Assembly: GCA_965204695.1 (NCBI GenBank)
Contig: OZ242007.1
Span: 2,728,001 to 2,792,000, forward strand
Length of the DNA stretch: 64,000 nucleotides
Direction of reading: 5' to 3'
Origin: JAHEKD01 sp965204695
Lineage (GTDB): Bacteria > Pseudomonadota > Gammaproteobacteria > Arenicellales > JAHEKD01
Shown here: positions 17,025 through 26,947 of the stretch, one piece after another
Layout of the letters: the number at the start of each line of letters is the position of its first letter
Numbering within the stretch: position 1 is the first letter of the stretch
Position numbers and translations under genes: made by a program
Notes under the pieces: generated by a model
The model's input: only the letters and a program-made list of their open reading frames with translations
What the model was told of the DNA's origin: nothing
The model's database searches: none

Positions 17025-18275
17025 TCAAACTTGATGAGTGAAAATAACAGTAACTGTGAATGTTTTGGGTTTATTCTCAACCTCAATACGCCAACCTAAA
17101 TCGTCAACGATGCGCCGTATGATCTGTTGTCCAAAACCATAGCCTTCTTTTTGACCACCGTTAACACTCTTTGTATCGTTGTGAATGACTAATTGGTGTT
17201 GTTGAAGACAAATCTTGATTTGATTATGGGCGTGACCGACTGCATTTTTAATTAAGTTATCCAATAAAATTGCTACCAAAGTTGGGTTGGCCGCAACCAT
17301 TACCGTTTTGTCTATCTCTAACTCAGGTGAAATGTGCATCGGCTCTATTTTGTTCAGACTGGCCATGATCATGGTCTCCATCTGTAGTACCTGACTATGT
17401 CTTAATTTTGATTCTTCGCGGCCAAGAAGCAGGAATGTTTCAATTAATTCGTTGATTTGCCGGGCGGATCGCTCAATTCTGTCAAGATTACGCTGTTTTT
17501 TTTCTTCATTGATGGTGGGTAGTTTTAGTACGTTGAGGCTGTTGGCAATGACGCTGATCGGTGTTCTTAATTCATGGCTGGTATGGCGGGTAAACTGTTT
17601 TTCCCGCTCCAGAAAACCATTTAATCGAGCCAGCATTTGTGAGAAAGTGCGGGCCAGTTCGCCAATTTCATCCTGGCGTTGCTCTTCTTTGAACGGTGTT
17701 CTGGGAGAATCAGTTTTTAATTGTTGACTTAAATTCGAGATGGGGAAGGCAATTTTTTTTGAGACTAGCCAGGCCGTAATCAGGCTGATCAGAATTATTA
17801 TTAAACTGATCAAGGTTAATACTCCGCTCAATAATGGAAAAAACCGGTCGACACTGGAGATAGTGGTTTCATCGTAGATCAAAACAATATCTTTTTCATT
17901 AAAAGCAATAGGTTTGACCAATACGTAAAAATCTTGCTCAAAAAATTCATGCATTCCCTGCTCTAGATTTTTAAACAGCGTAGGCAGTTTGGTTGAATCT
18001 GAAGCATAGACCTGCATGCCTTCAGTAATGGTCTGGTTGAATTTAGTGAGCCACACATCCAGATTATTATCCACTTTAGTTTTTTCGGCTAATGATTGGG
18101 AAGTATACAATTGGCTGATACGCGTATGCTCCCGTTCGATATAGTTCCCAATCAGATAATTTTCTGTCTGGTCAACGGCAACACTGATCAGCAGGCTATA
18201 GAGTAAACAAATGGCTGCTGTCATTCCGACCAGGGTCCAGGTCAGGCCATGTTGAAATTTATTAGTCGCAAACAA
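17025..18275 (-). CDS. Sensor histidine kinase (second TCS)
   Basis: A membrane kinase of about 416 residues: TM1 (GLTWTLVGMTAAICLLYSLL), periplasmic sensor of about 110 residues, TM2 (LSGVLTLISLIIILISLITA), HAMP, H-box RHTSHELRTPISVIAN and a compact ATPase domain (DNLIKNAVGHAHNQIK, GYGFGQQIIRRIV). The G-box is shortened relative to typical kinases. The start is uncertain: a TTG at 18275 has GAAGG upstream; another TTG at 18305 extends it by ten codons. Either start overlaps the response regulator. Confidence 0.88.
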   Translation of the reverse strand: MFATNKFQHGLTWTLVGMTAAICLLYSLLISVAVDQTENYLIGNYIEREHTRISQLYTSQSLAEKTKVDNNLDVWLTKFNQTITEGMQVYASDSTKLPTLFKNLEQGMHEFFEQDFYVLVKPIAFNEKDIVLIYDETTISSVDRFFPLLSGVLTLISLIIILISLITAWLVSKKIAFPISNLSQQLKTDSPRTPFKEEQRQDEIGELARTFSQMLARLNGFLEREKQFTRHTSHELRTPISVIANSLNVLKLPTINEEKKQRNLDRIERSARQINELIETFLLLGREESKLRHSQVLQMETMIMASLNKIEPMHISPELEIDKTVMVAANPTLVAILLDNLIKNAVGHAHNQIKICLQQHQLVIHNDTKSVNGGQKEGYGFGQQIIRRIVDDLGWRIEVENKPKTFTVTVIFTHQV

Positions 18276-18933
18276 GCCGATAACCTTCGCCGTAAACGGT
18301 CTCAATTAACGGCTTGTCAAAGGGTTTGTCGATAAGTTGGCGGAGCCGATAAATATGGGTTCTCAGCGGTTCGCTGTCCGGCACGTCTTCAGTCCACATC
18401 ACCCGTTCAAGTTGTTCCCTGGATACGGGCTTGGGTGCCTTCTGTACCAGCAGTTTGACCAGATTAAATTGAGTTGAATTCAAATTTATCAGTTTTCCTC
18501 TGCGTTTGACGGTTTGCTGATGATGATCGATAAATAACTCACCGACTCGTTGGTGGCCAACATCAAGGCGTGTTCCCCGGTTGGTCAATGATTTGAGCCG
18601 ATAGTGCAGTTCTACGGGTGAAAAAGGTTTGACCAGATAATCGTCAGCTCCGGCTTCGTAGCCGGTGACTTTATCTTCGATGGTGTCACGTGCAGTAAGA
18701 AACAGAATCGGAGTTGGGTTATGCAGTGAATTTCTGATCATCTCACAGGTTTTGAACCCGTCAATTCCAGGCATTGTGACATCCAGAATAATCGCGTCAT
18801 AACTATTGCTGACTATTAGCTCCAGACCGCTGGCTCCGGAATAAGCAAAATCGAACTCATAACCGTATTCTTCCAGAAAATCGGCCAGCGAGCCGGCCAA
18901 ATCGGTGTTGTCATCGATCAGAAGTACGTGCAT
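18262..18933 (-). CDS. OmpR-family response regulator (second TCS)
   Basis: A 223-residue protein: receiver with IDDN, the phosphoacceptor in AIILDVTMPGIDG, TARDTIEDK and DYLVKPFSPVE; C-terminal winged helix with LNSTQFNLVKLLVQ and LRTHIYRLRQLIDK ending in ETVYGEGYRLVCD. Overlaps its kinase gene and follows the cytochrome b561 gene by 70 bases on the same strand. Confidence 0.94.
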   Translation of the reverse strand: MHVLLIDDNTDLAGSLADFLEEYGYEFDFAYSGASGLELIVSNSYDAIILDVTMPGIDGFKTCEMIRNSLHNPTPILFLTARDTIEDKVTGYEAGADDYLVKPFSPVELHYRLKSLTNRGTRLDVGHQRVGELFIDHHQQTVKRRGKLINLNSTQFNLVKLLVQKAPKPVSREQLERVMWTEDVPDSEPLRTHIYRLRQLIDKPFDKPLIETVYGEGYRLVCD

Positions 18934-19003
18934 TTAGGTTTTACGGCGTTTGAATGGGATCTCGAATCGCTCAGGTTGAAATTTGTCGGTCAATCTTTGA
19001 AAC

Positions 19004-19537
19004 TCATACGATGCAGACATCATGACCATCAATACGATGCTTAATAGCGGCAGCAATGTGGATAACAGCTAAGCCCAGCATGGTATATGCCAGCCACATG
19101 TGTAACGTTGCGGTGGTCGTTTCAAGGTTAAAGCCTGCCAGGGTTTCCATAGTGGGAAATATTTTGGACATATTAATACCAAACCAAGTGACTCCATGAC
19201 CCCCAAAGTCGGTTTCCGCCCAGCCTATTCCAATGATCAGTGCCGGTAAAATATAAAGACCCATGTGACCCAGATGAGAGCCAATTTCTTCGAGTTTCGA
19301 TAAACCTGCTACCGGTGGCGGGATTTTAGAAGCGATTCGGACAATAATACGCAGAATCAACAAAAACAATAAAGTCACACCAATTGAAATATGCAGGCTG
19401 AACAGAATTTCTTCCAATGCCGAATCGTCTTCGACTACTGAAGTCATGGCATAACCACAGGTCCACATAAAAATAAAACCAACGGCCATTAGCCAATGCA
19501 ATAGACGAGCTAAAAAGGAATATTTATCTTGTGCCAT
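19004..19537 (-). CDS. Cytochrome b561 family membrane protein
   Basis: About 177 residues from the ATG at 19537, where the conserved N-terminus MAQDKYSFLARLLHWLMAVG begins; the upstream open frame lacks family features. Four TM helices carry the likely heme b ligands: LLHWL (TM1), FSLHISIG (TM2), ATLHMWLA (TM3) and VIHIAAAIKHR (TM4). Members of this group oxidise quinol or shuttle electrons across the inner membrane. Lead gene of the b561-RR-HK-DUF3500 group. Confidence 0.9.
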   Translation of the reverse strand: MAQDKYSFLARLLHWLMAVGFIFMWTCGYAMTSVVEDDSALEEILFSLHISIGVTLLFLLILRIIVRIASKIPPPVAGLSKLEEIGSHLGHMGLYILPALIIGIGWAETDFGGHGVTWFGINMSKIFPTMETLAGFNLETTTATLHMWLAYTMLGLAVIHIAAAIKHRIDGHDVCIV

Positions 19538-19825
19538 AGTGATGTCCGTTTCGATTATTAGGATTACAGATTTGGTCAATAACAAGTTATACACAGCTAA
19601 TTTTGCCAAGGAAACAGCCGATTTGGCAGGGTTTAATAGTAATAAACAAATATCACACAAATGTCACATTAAGTATGAAATATACGACACATCAGCCACC
19701 TATATTTAGTGGTCTATAAATAGTGAAAAAATGATCGGATGTATGAAACTTAATCTTCCTAAAGATTCACCTGTCACGGCTATATTTTTGATTCTAGAAT
19801 CTAGAAACATGTTTAACAACAAAAT

Positions 19826-20854
19826 ATGATATTTACTCGTAACAAAAGCTTTCTGAGCACCATTGTCGTTTTATCTTTTCCTGGCTGGATTTATGCACAG
19901 GATAATGCTAGCGAGGCTAAAATTGCCAACCAGGACATGTGTGTACAAGAGTATGCTTCAGAGCACTGGCTGGATAAATCACAAGCGGTGACATTTACAG
20001 CAATGTGTAAGACAGTACGGTGGTTTGATCGATTGTTTGGTAAAGACAAGCCGTTTGATGACCAGCGATTCGGCGGCAGAGTGGTAGTGGGATTCAAAGA
20101 TACCGAGCGCGATGGATTTGATCCTAAAGTGCGCCTTAGGATTAAATCAAAATTACCTAACGCCAGTAGCCGCATGAATGCATTCATTGGACGAGTTGAT
20201 GAAGAAGAATTTGTCAGCGATTCTAATCAGCATCCAGACGGTTTAACCGATACGGCAATTCGCCGACGGATGGATGATGAATCAGAATGGTTGATTGGTT
20301 TGGGTTACAGTGATCCAAAGAATGCCAAGAAGGGGTTCGATTATTCAATCGGGGCGAAGATCAGCAGTGGCTTGAATCCGTATGCCAAAGTACGCTATCG
20401 ATACAATTTCAAAATGCCTGAATCACATTTTTTACGTGCCACCCAAACGTTTTTTTGGCGTAATGATGAGGGTTACGGGACAACCACTAATCTGAATTAC
20501 ACTTATCTTCACAGTTATAGCGATATATTTGAATGGGGAGTGAGTGCCAAATTTACCGAAGATGAAGACCAGTGGGAGTGGGTGACAGGACCAACCTGGT
20601 ATCATCGCTTGGAGAACGGTCATGGGATATCGGCACGTGCTTATATTCGTGGCGAGGAAGAGAATTCCGTGAGTATTCCCGAATATGGTGTGAGTTTAAG
20701 TTACCGGCGACCTTTTCTACGTGACTGGCTGTTCCTTGAAGCCGGGATTCAACATGAATGGATTCGGGAATCTGCCGATCAGCCGCGTGAAGGATCGTTT
20801 GGTTTTGGCCTGCAGTTTGAAATGAATTTTGGTGAATATCAGCGTAAACGATAA
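19826..20854 (+). CDS. Uncharacterised outer-membrane beta-barrel protein
   Basis: A 342-residue protein with a signal peptide (FLSTIVVLSFPGWIYAQ), an N-terminal stretch with a Cys pair (NQDMC...FTAMC), then alternating amphipathic strands with aromatic girdles (GFDYSIGAKISSGLNPYAKV, RYRYNFKMPESHF, TYLHSYSDIFEWGVSAKF) and a C-terminal FGFGLQFEMNF strand followed by a basic tail. I recognise no named family beyond an outer-membrane barrel. It is divergent from cytochrome b561, with a TTCTAGAATCTAGAA-like dyad upstream near 19792. Confidence 0.65.
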   Translation: MIFTRNKSFLSTIVVLSFPGWIYAQDNASEAKIANQDMCVQEYASEHWLDKSQAVTFTAMCKTVRWFDRLFGKDKPFDDQRFGGRVVVGFKDTERDGFDPKVRLRIKSKLPNASSRMNAFIGRVDEEEFVSDSNQHPDGLTDTAIRRRMDDESEWLIGLGYSDPKNAKKGFDYSIGAKISSGLNPYAKVRYRYNFKMPESHFLRATQTFFWRNDEGYGTTTNLNYTYLHSYSDIFEWGVSAKFTEDEDQWEWVTGPTWYHRLENGHGISARAYIRGEEENSVSIPEYGVSLSYRRPFLRDWLFLEAGIQHEWIRESADQPREGSFGFGLQFEMNFGEYQRKR

Positions 20855-20914
20855 GTTCTTCTAAGTAAAGGTGCGATATTCATCAGATCAGCCCTAAAGA
20901 GCAGTTACGGTAAG

Positions 20915-21016
20915 AAGCCCCCTGGCTTAGCCGGATTTTAGTAAAAATATTGGGGTTCCGACACAAGGCCGAAATAGCGTTAAAGCTATAAAGTTCCGGC
21001 ACAAAACCGGGGGATT
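20915..21016. terminator. Inverted-repeat-rich intergenic segment between convergent genes
   Basis: Between the barrel gene and the PKS 3' end lie CCGACACAAGGCCG, ATAGC-GTTAAA-GCTAT and CCGGCACAAAACCGG. Several nested short hairpins in a convergent gap suggest a bidirectional terminator or a decayed repeat; no canonical stem plus T-run is clear. Confidence 0.35.
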
Positions 21017-21018
21017 CA

Positions 21019-24000
21019 TTAGTGTATTAGCGTCGCATCAGAACTCAATTTTTGTGCTAATAGTTTTGACAAGGATCGCACATTTTTCCCCGAGATGATA
21101 TCGATCGGGTCCAGCACAAGACCGGTAGCCGACTGAACATAAACTGACACATCTGTGGCACCCAAAGAATCGAGGCCGAAACTACTGACGGCCGTATCGT
21201 CTGTGATTTTGTCAACCTCAATTTGAGCAATAGAGCTCAAAGCAGCTTTGATTATGGAATCGAGATCCTCTTGACTTACACTTTTCAGGCTGCTGCGATA
21301 AGTTCGGATTGTGTTGGAATTAGTTATTAATTGGCTAATCGGGCTGAATGGCCTATCATCAATACCCCACATGCTCCAATCCATATCCATTATGGCATTG
21401 CTCGCAAAAGTATCAAGCTGATTCATTTCATGTAATCGCTGCAGCAATACCTGGCAATCCATCGCTTGTACACCGATACTCTGCAATCTTGTATTTAGCG
21501 CCTCATCTTCGGCCAAAACACCCATCGCATTGACAGCGCCTAAGACAGCGTTAAATGCAGGTAAACTCCGGGCACGGCGTTGGGCAGTCAGTGCCGTTAA
21601 GATTGCATTTGCAGCGGCATACGGTGCCTGATTTCTATTACCGAGCAAACCCGCTACTGAACCGATTGTGCAAAAACAAAGCAATTCATCCTGGTTGGTT
21701 AATTCTGACAAGATCATTGCCCCTTTACATTTTGCTGCCAGTGCTTGAGTAAAGTCGAGATGGGTTAAATTCTGGGGTGAAGTATTGTCCACTTGTCCCG
21801 CTGCATGGAACACTGCGTTAATCGCACCGAACTCGGCACGTAGGTCGTTCAAAACATCGGTAATCTGATCAATATCAGTCACATCACAAGCGATTGCCTT
21901 AACATCAACACCTTGTGATGTAAACGTTTGTACCAGCTGATTCGCTCCAGGTGTATCCATACCCCGGCGCCCAATTAGCGCAATGGCATGATATCCAAGC
22001 GTGATCAAGCTTTTTGCCAATTCACTGCCAACTCCTGATAAACCGCCTGTAACCAGGCCAACTCCTTTAGTATTAGCAGCATTTAAGGGGTTGATTAGTG
22101 TCGGCAAACGTGCCGCATTCGGATACAGCACTTTCACGCTAGTTCCAGTTAAGTCGACGAGTTGTGATGCTTTGGGAACAGGTTCTATAGTTGTGACCGG
22201 TCCAGTGAAGACAGGTACTTGGTCAGCAACTGCATGATCAGGTTCGATCTGACTTAAATCCAGTACCTGGTCATTGATCAAGTTGTGTAGAACAGGCGCA
22301 TTTAGTACCTTGGCCGTGTTTACAATTTGTATCAGCAGCCCCTTTTCACCTAAAAATTGTTTTAATTCTTGTCTTGTTTCAAAGGCATCAGGATGAAAGA
22401 GCTTTATATCTTCCGGTAAGACAGATTTATCGGCTGCATACAACAAGGCAAAAGGATTCGGCTTGTTTATCATCCATCCAATCACGGCCTTGATATTCTG
22501 TAGGTGACCAAAATCAAATACAACGGGAGTGTCAGGGGCTAAGCCTTTGAATACATTTTCCAGGCGAGAACATAGTGTTAATGCAAGTGGCGTTTCGGAA
22601 TTTGTTTCAACCGTGATCAGTTTAGAAAGGTTACAAAGCAAATGCGAAGACAGTAGTTCATTACCACCACTGACAGCAAGTTTTTTGGTATCTATCCCAT
22701 CTCTCAATACGGTGGCGATTGCATCATAGTGATTTTCGAACTCAGGTGCGACAGCCACAGCATCAAGTTTTAAGATGATTTCACCTTGTTGGGTTTCAGC
22801 CAAGGCAAATTTTTCCCAAATGGGGCTATCACTGTCTGTGTTCAAAATTACCGGTTCAGAGATACAGGGCCGATGCAGACAAAGTTTATTGTCATCATAG
22901 TCTTTAACTGATAGTCGCTTGATACTGTGTGCATAACCACCTCCACTACGCACAGCGATCTCATCGGCCTGATAAGTAGCACAAAACTTGAATAAGTGTT
23001 GATAACTCGACAAGGTCGGGCGGGCGGGAAGATCCAATAAACGGATATGCAGATTCGGAAAATCCAGAGCCAGGGAACGTGCCGTCCCCCAAAACCCAGC
23101 CTGCCAGGGGTTATTCACAGCATCACCTGAAACTGCTAGCTGACAATCCTGTGTTACCACAACAATCCGGGCATTAGCTTCAGCCGGGTAACTCAGAATA
23201 AATTGGCTGAAGTCATGCAGATGCCTGGCAATCTCTTTATCATCCTGTGGACAAATGAAAATGGCATCTTGAGGAGTATGGGCAACCTGCAGCAAAGCTT
23301 GGTTGTAATTAACTAGCGAGACTTGCGCTTGAGCCGCCATTTCTAAAAAATCCATGCTTAACGGATCACTATGAACCAGCAAGTTATTCGCTAATGCCTG
23401 ATCATCAATTTTAGGCAGTTGAGACCATTTGGAGTAATACAACCAGTTCCGGCTAATGTCATTAACAGCCCTGGGCAAACCGGCACATTGAAGGTTTTCA
23501 ACCGCAGCCAATAATCGTCCATCTTCAGTTAATAGTTCGATATCAACCATGACCTGTTGTTCGACAATATTTCTGATGTGAGCCACTGCGTAACAGGTAC
23601 CCGACGGTTTTTCTAACAGCATAATACTATCCGCGGATTTCGGTAAAATCAGCTGCATTTGTGGAAGCAAACTCAATGCTGTCTGGAAGGCACCGTCAAG
23701 AACACGCGGATCAAGATGCATACTGTTGGAAGAATTTATTTCGAATATTGAAATTGCAATTTTTTCACCACGATAAAGTTTTTTAAACTGACGAAACTCA
23801 TCTGAATAAGCCAAACCCACACTATCAAGTTGCTGATAAAATTCGTCAAGCGCTACTTCCTCTGTCATTGCTTCGGTCAATCTGGAAATATCCCTTTTCT
23901 GGGCGAACATAGTCTGTGCTGCTGAGATTTTCATTTGGGCATGGGTTGTCCACGCCTGTTCATCCGGCGAATCCTGTATCGATTTTATGGTTAATGTTCC

Positions 24001-26931
24001 ACAAGAATCTAATTTGCTGGATAGTGTAATTTCAGTATCTTTGGGTAACACCAACGGCGTAATGAACGAAATGTCCTGAAGCCATGCTTGATTTGCGCTA
24101 TTGCCTGATAATGCACAGGCCAAACCGATTTCGAGATAACTGGCCGCTGGAAAGATGACTTTACCCAACACACAATGCCCAGATAAAAAGGCGGGTTGCA
24201 GTGCCGAAATCTTCGCTTCCCAGATTGCATCAGGTGTCGTTAGTTTTGCGCCTAACAATGGATGATCCGCGGGTCCCCTACGCTGCATTTCAGAACGCCA
24301 GGATTCCAGGAAAAATCGAGTGTTATCCCAAACCTGCAAGGGCAAAGCTCCATGTATTTTGGGGCTGACAGGCGATGATCTTAACCAATCCGCTTGTCCG
24401 CCACTGGCAAAAAGAGCCGCCCGCATCCTGTCCATCGCCAGCTGTGCATCAACATCACGCCTTAAGGTAGCGATTGAAGTGACTGAAGTATTGTGAATGT
24501 TGGCGCACTCAAGTATCTCGCGTGATAAAACAGGATGGGCTCCGATTTCGATAAAAAGGGTTTCGCCCCGTTCAATTAAGATGTTCGCTGCGCTATAAAA
24601 TTTAACGGTCTGACGGGCGTTTTGTGCCCAGTACCGTGCATTCGGCACCGCAGGTAACTCTGGATTGACAGTGGAGATCCAATCGATTTGTGCGGATTTT
24701 GGGGTCAGGCTGGCCAAATCCTCACACATTATATTACCGAGACTATCTACAGCCCGACTATGATAGGGAACACTTGTATTCAATATTCGAACGAATATAT
24801 CAAGATCGCTCAGCTTCGCTTGCAAGTCCAGGGTTTGCTCTGTCGGCCCCGAAAAAGTCACGCTATGGGGCCCATTTACAGCAGCCAGATCCAGCTCAGG
24901 ATACAGTTTCAGGTATTTCATAGCCTGTTCCTGACTAATACCGGCCGCCAGCATCCGACCCTTGCCGGATAATCGATTCAAGATGATGCCTCGATGGTAG
25001 GCTACCGCACAGGCCTGTTTGAGTGAAAGACAACCTGAATGCCAAGCTGCCGCCACTTCGCCTGCTGAATGCCCAATCATGGCGCATGGCACTATTCCCC
25101 AATCATCCAGCAACTCACAAAGTGCCACTTGTAGGGTGAAATTCGTCCACTGAACAACATCGGAACGATCAACAGGTAATTCGTCCTGACGAAGTAGAGC
25201 AAGTGGACTAACTTTCCAATTGTCTAAGAATATTTGATCGATTCGTTCTAGTGCTTGAGCAAAAACAGGGTACCGCTCAAATAGACTTACACCCATTTTT
25301 GAATATTGTGCGCCCATGCCCGAAAAGGCAAAAACCACGTTACGTAGGCTTTTTTGAGTTTGATGGTAAATGTTGGGACTGGGTTGGTTTTGTGACGCCT
25401 TGTAAAGCTCATCAATCAAATCAGCTTTGGTTTGCGCCACAATGGCCAGTCGTTTTAATCCATCACTGCGTAACCTTGCCGAGGCTGTACAATGTGCTGT
25501 TGAACTTATTTGGCTTTGAGATAAATGCGAACCATGAGCCATTGCGGTCTTACGCAACAGCTCATCCGAATGTGCTGATAAAAATAACACATTCGAATCA
25601 CTATTAGCGCACAATACAGGTTGTGAGTCATCTTGGACAGAAACCACCACGTGGGCATTAGTACCTCCATAGCCGAATCCGTTTATTCCTGCAAAGCGCT
25701 GCCCCTGCTCTGGAAACAAGGGTTCATTTTCATAAGGTACACGTAAATTAAGCCCAATGAAATCAATAGCCGGATTAGGTTCTGTTAACAGTGGGTTTTT
25801 AGGTAAAACACCATGTTTAAGTGCAAGCACTGATTTGATCACCGAAGCAACACCAGCAGCGGATTCCAGGTGGCCGATGTTTGGTTTTAATGTACCCAGG
25901 AGAATCGGATCATCTGAATCTCGGTGCTGACCGATGGTTTCACCAATGGCCTGCGCTTCGACTTGATCACCTATTTGCGTACCGGTTCCATGCGTTTCAA
26001 CAAATGCTAAATCACGGGGCGATATGTCTAACAATCCGTAAACCTGATGAATCAGCTTTTTCTGTGCTTCGACGTTAGGACGTGAAATACCGTCCGTATG
26101 GCCATCCTGATTAATTCCGCTGGCGTGGATTAATCCATGAATGGCGTCACCATCAGCCTGTGCGGCTGACAATGGTTTTAAAATCATAACTCCCGCTCCT
26201 TCACCGCGGGCATAACCATTAGCTGCAATATCAAATGCCTTTGAGCGGGCTTGTGGAGATAAAAAACTGCCTTTACATAGTGCAAAAAGAAATTCGGGCA
26301 GCAATGAGATATTCACACCGCCGCTTATTGCCAAATCAACACTGCTATCACGCAAGTCTTTACAGGCATAATGCAAAGCAACCAGCGATGCCGAACAAGC
26401 TGTGTCTATACTCAAGCTGGGCCCGCACAAATCAAAAACATGTGAAATACGATTGGAAATAGCCGCCAGCGACATACCGGCCGCCGTGTGCGAATCAACT
26501 AGATGAACATTACTAGGCCGTAACATTAGTGATTGATAATCCACGGTAAAGGTTCCGAAATAAACACCTGTGTTAGTTCCGGCCAGAGCATTGCGTGCAA
26601 TATTGGCATCTTCTATAGCTTCGGCGGTCACTTCCAGTAATACTCTTTGTTGTGGATCCATGGCAGCCGCTTCACGTGGAGAAATATTGAATGCGGCAGC
26701 ATCAAAACGCTCAATATCATCTTCTAGATAACCGCCTTCATTAGTGTAAGTACGTCTTGGGGCACGCAGATCCGGATCGAAATGCCGAGCCAATGACCAA
26801 CGCTGTGGCGGAGTTGGTTTTATTACACAATCACCTTGCTCAAGAATAGACCAAAACCGCTCTATGCCATGTGCTCTACCTGGAAAGCGACAACCGATAC
26901 CTATTATTGCAATGGGTTCTTGTTGATTCAC
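21019..26931 (-). CDS. Type I polyketide synthase (KS-AT-DH-[degenerate insert]-KR-ACP)
   Basis: A 1970-residue single-module synthase. KS 5-430 has Cys179 in DTACSAS, His314 in HGTGT and His354 in NIGH. AT about 530-840 has Ser622 in GHSAGE and a PYHSR selectivity loop (722-726), more like iterative highly reducing synthases than modular YASH/HAFH types. DH about 889-1170 has His918 (GHCVLGKVIFP) and Asp1078 in LDGAFQ. Residues 1345-1600 look like an ER-sized insert without a clear nucleotide-binding glycine motif. KR has GGLSGVG (1628-1634), Ser1757 and Tyr1770. ACP has Ser1921 in FGLDSLGA. No thioesterase or reductase release domain is present, nor a phosphopantetheinyl transferase in the window. 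GTG start with AAGG upstream, 16 bases after the pentapeptide gene: last gene of the 36.4-21 kb operon. Confidence 0.95.
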   Translation of the reverse strand: MNQQEPIAIIGIGCRFPGRAHGIERFWSILEQGDCVIKPTPPQRWSLARHFDPDLRAPRRTYTNEGGYLEDDIERFDAAAFNISPREAAAMDPQQRVLLEVTAEAIEDANIARNALAGTNTGVYFGTFTVDYQSLMLRPSNVHLVDSHTAAGMSLAAISNRISHVFDLCGPSLSIDTACSASLVALHYACKDLRDSSVDLAISGGVNISLLPEFLFALCKGSFLSPQARSKAFDIAANGYARGEGAGVMILKPLSAAQADGDAIHGLIHASGINQDGHTDGISRPNVEAQKKLIHQVYGLLDISPRDLAFVETHGTGTQIGDQVEAQAIGETIGQHRDSDDPILLGTLKPNIGHLESAAGVASVIKSVLALKHGVLPKNPLLTEPNPAIDFIGLNLRVPYENEPLFPEQGQRFAGINGFGYGGTNAHVVVSVQDDSQPVLCANSDSNVLFLSAHSDELLRKTAMAHGSHLSQSQISSTAHCTASARLRSDGLKRLAIVAQTKADLIDELYKASQNQPSPNIYHQTQKSLRNVVFAFSGMGAQYSKMGVSLFERYPVFAQALERIDQIFLDNWKVSPLALLRQDELPVDRSDVVQWTNFTLQVALCELLDDWGIVPCAMIGHSAGEVAAAWHSGCLSLKQACAVAYHRGIILNRLSGKGRMLAAGISQEQAMKYLKLYPELDLAAVNGPHSVTFSGPTEQTLDLQAKLSDLDIFVRILNTSVPYHSRAVDSLGNIMCEDLASLTPKSAQIDWISTVNPELPAVPNARYWAQNARQTVKFYSAANILIERGETLFIEIGAHPVLSREILECANIHNTSVTSIATLRRDVDAQLAMDRMRAALFASGGQADWLRSSPVSPKIHGALPLQVWDNTRFFLESWRSEMQRRGPADHPLLGAKLTTPDAIWEAKISALQPAFLSGHCVLGKVIFPAASYLEIGLACALSGNSANQAWLQDISFITPLVLPKDTEITLSSKLDSCGTLTIKSIQDSPDEQAWTTHAQMKISAAQTMFAQKRDISRLTEAMTEEVALDEFYQQLDSVGLAYSDEFRQFKKLYRGEKIAISIFEINSSNSMHLDPRVLDGAFQTALSLLPQMQLILPKSADSIMLLEKPSGTCYAVAHIRNIVEQQVMVDIELLTEDGRLLAAVENLQCAGLPRAVNDISRNWLYYSKWSQLPKIDDQALANNLLVHSDPLSMDFLEMAAQAQVSLVNYNQALLQVAHTPQDAIFICPQDDKEIARHLHDFSQFILSYPAEANARIVVVTQDCQLAVSGDAVNNPWQAGFWGTARSLALDFPNLHIRLLDLPARPTLSSYQHLFKFCATYQADEIAVRSGGGYAHSIKRLSVKDYDDNKLCLHRPCISEPVILNTDSDSPIWEKFALAETQQGEIILKLDAVAVAPEFENHYDAIATVLRDGIDTKKLAVSGGNELLSSHLLCNLSKLITVETNSETPLALTLCSRLENVFKGLAPDTPVVFDFGHLQNIKAVIGWMINKPNPFALLYAADKSVLPEDIKLFHPDAFETRQELKQFLGEKGLLIQIVNTAKVLNAPVLHNLINDQVLDLSQIEPDHAVADQVPVFTGPVTTIEPVPKASQLVDLTGTSVKVLYPNAARLPTLINPLNAANTKGVGLVTGGLSGVGSELAKSLITLGYHAIALIGRRGMDTPGANQLVQTFTSQGVDVKAIACDVTDIDQITDVLNDLRAEFGAINAVFHAAGQVDNTSPQNLTHLDFTQALAAKCKGAMILSELTNQDELLCFCTIGSVAGLLGNRNQAPYAAANAILTALTAQRRARSLPAFNAVLGAVNAMGVLAEDEALNTRLQSIGVQAMDCQVLLQRLHEMNQLDTFASNAIMDMDWSMWGIDDRPFSPISQLITNSNTIRTYRSSLKSVSQEDLDSIIKAALSSIAQIEVDKITDDTAVSSFGLDSLGATDVSVYVQSATGLVLDPIDIISGKNVRSLSKLLAQKLSSDATLIH

Positions 26932-26947
26932 CCTGTGACCTTGTCAG

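Noticed and set aside
24688..24972. Plus-strand ORFs inside the PKS AT region
   Set aside because: Antisense shadows; the AT domain reading is conserved and continuous.
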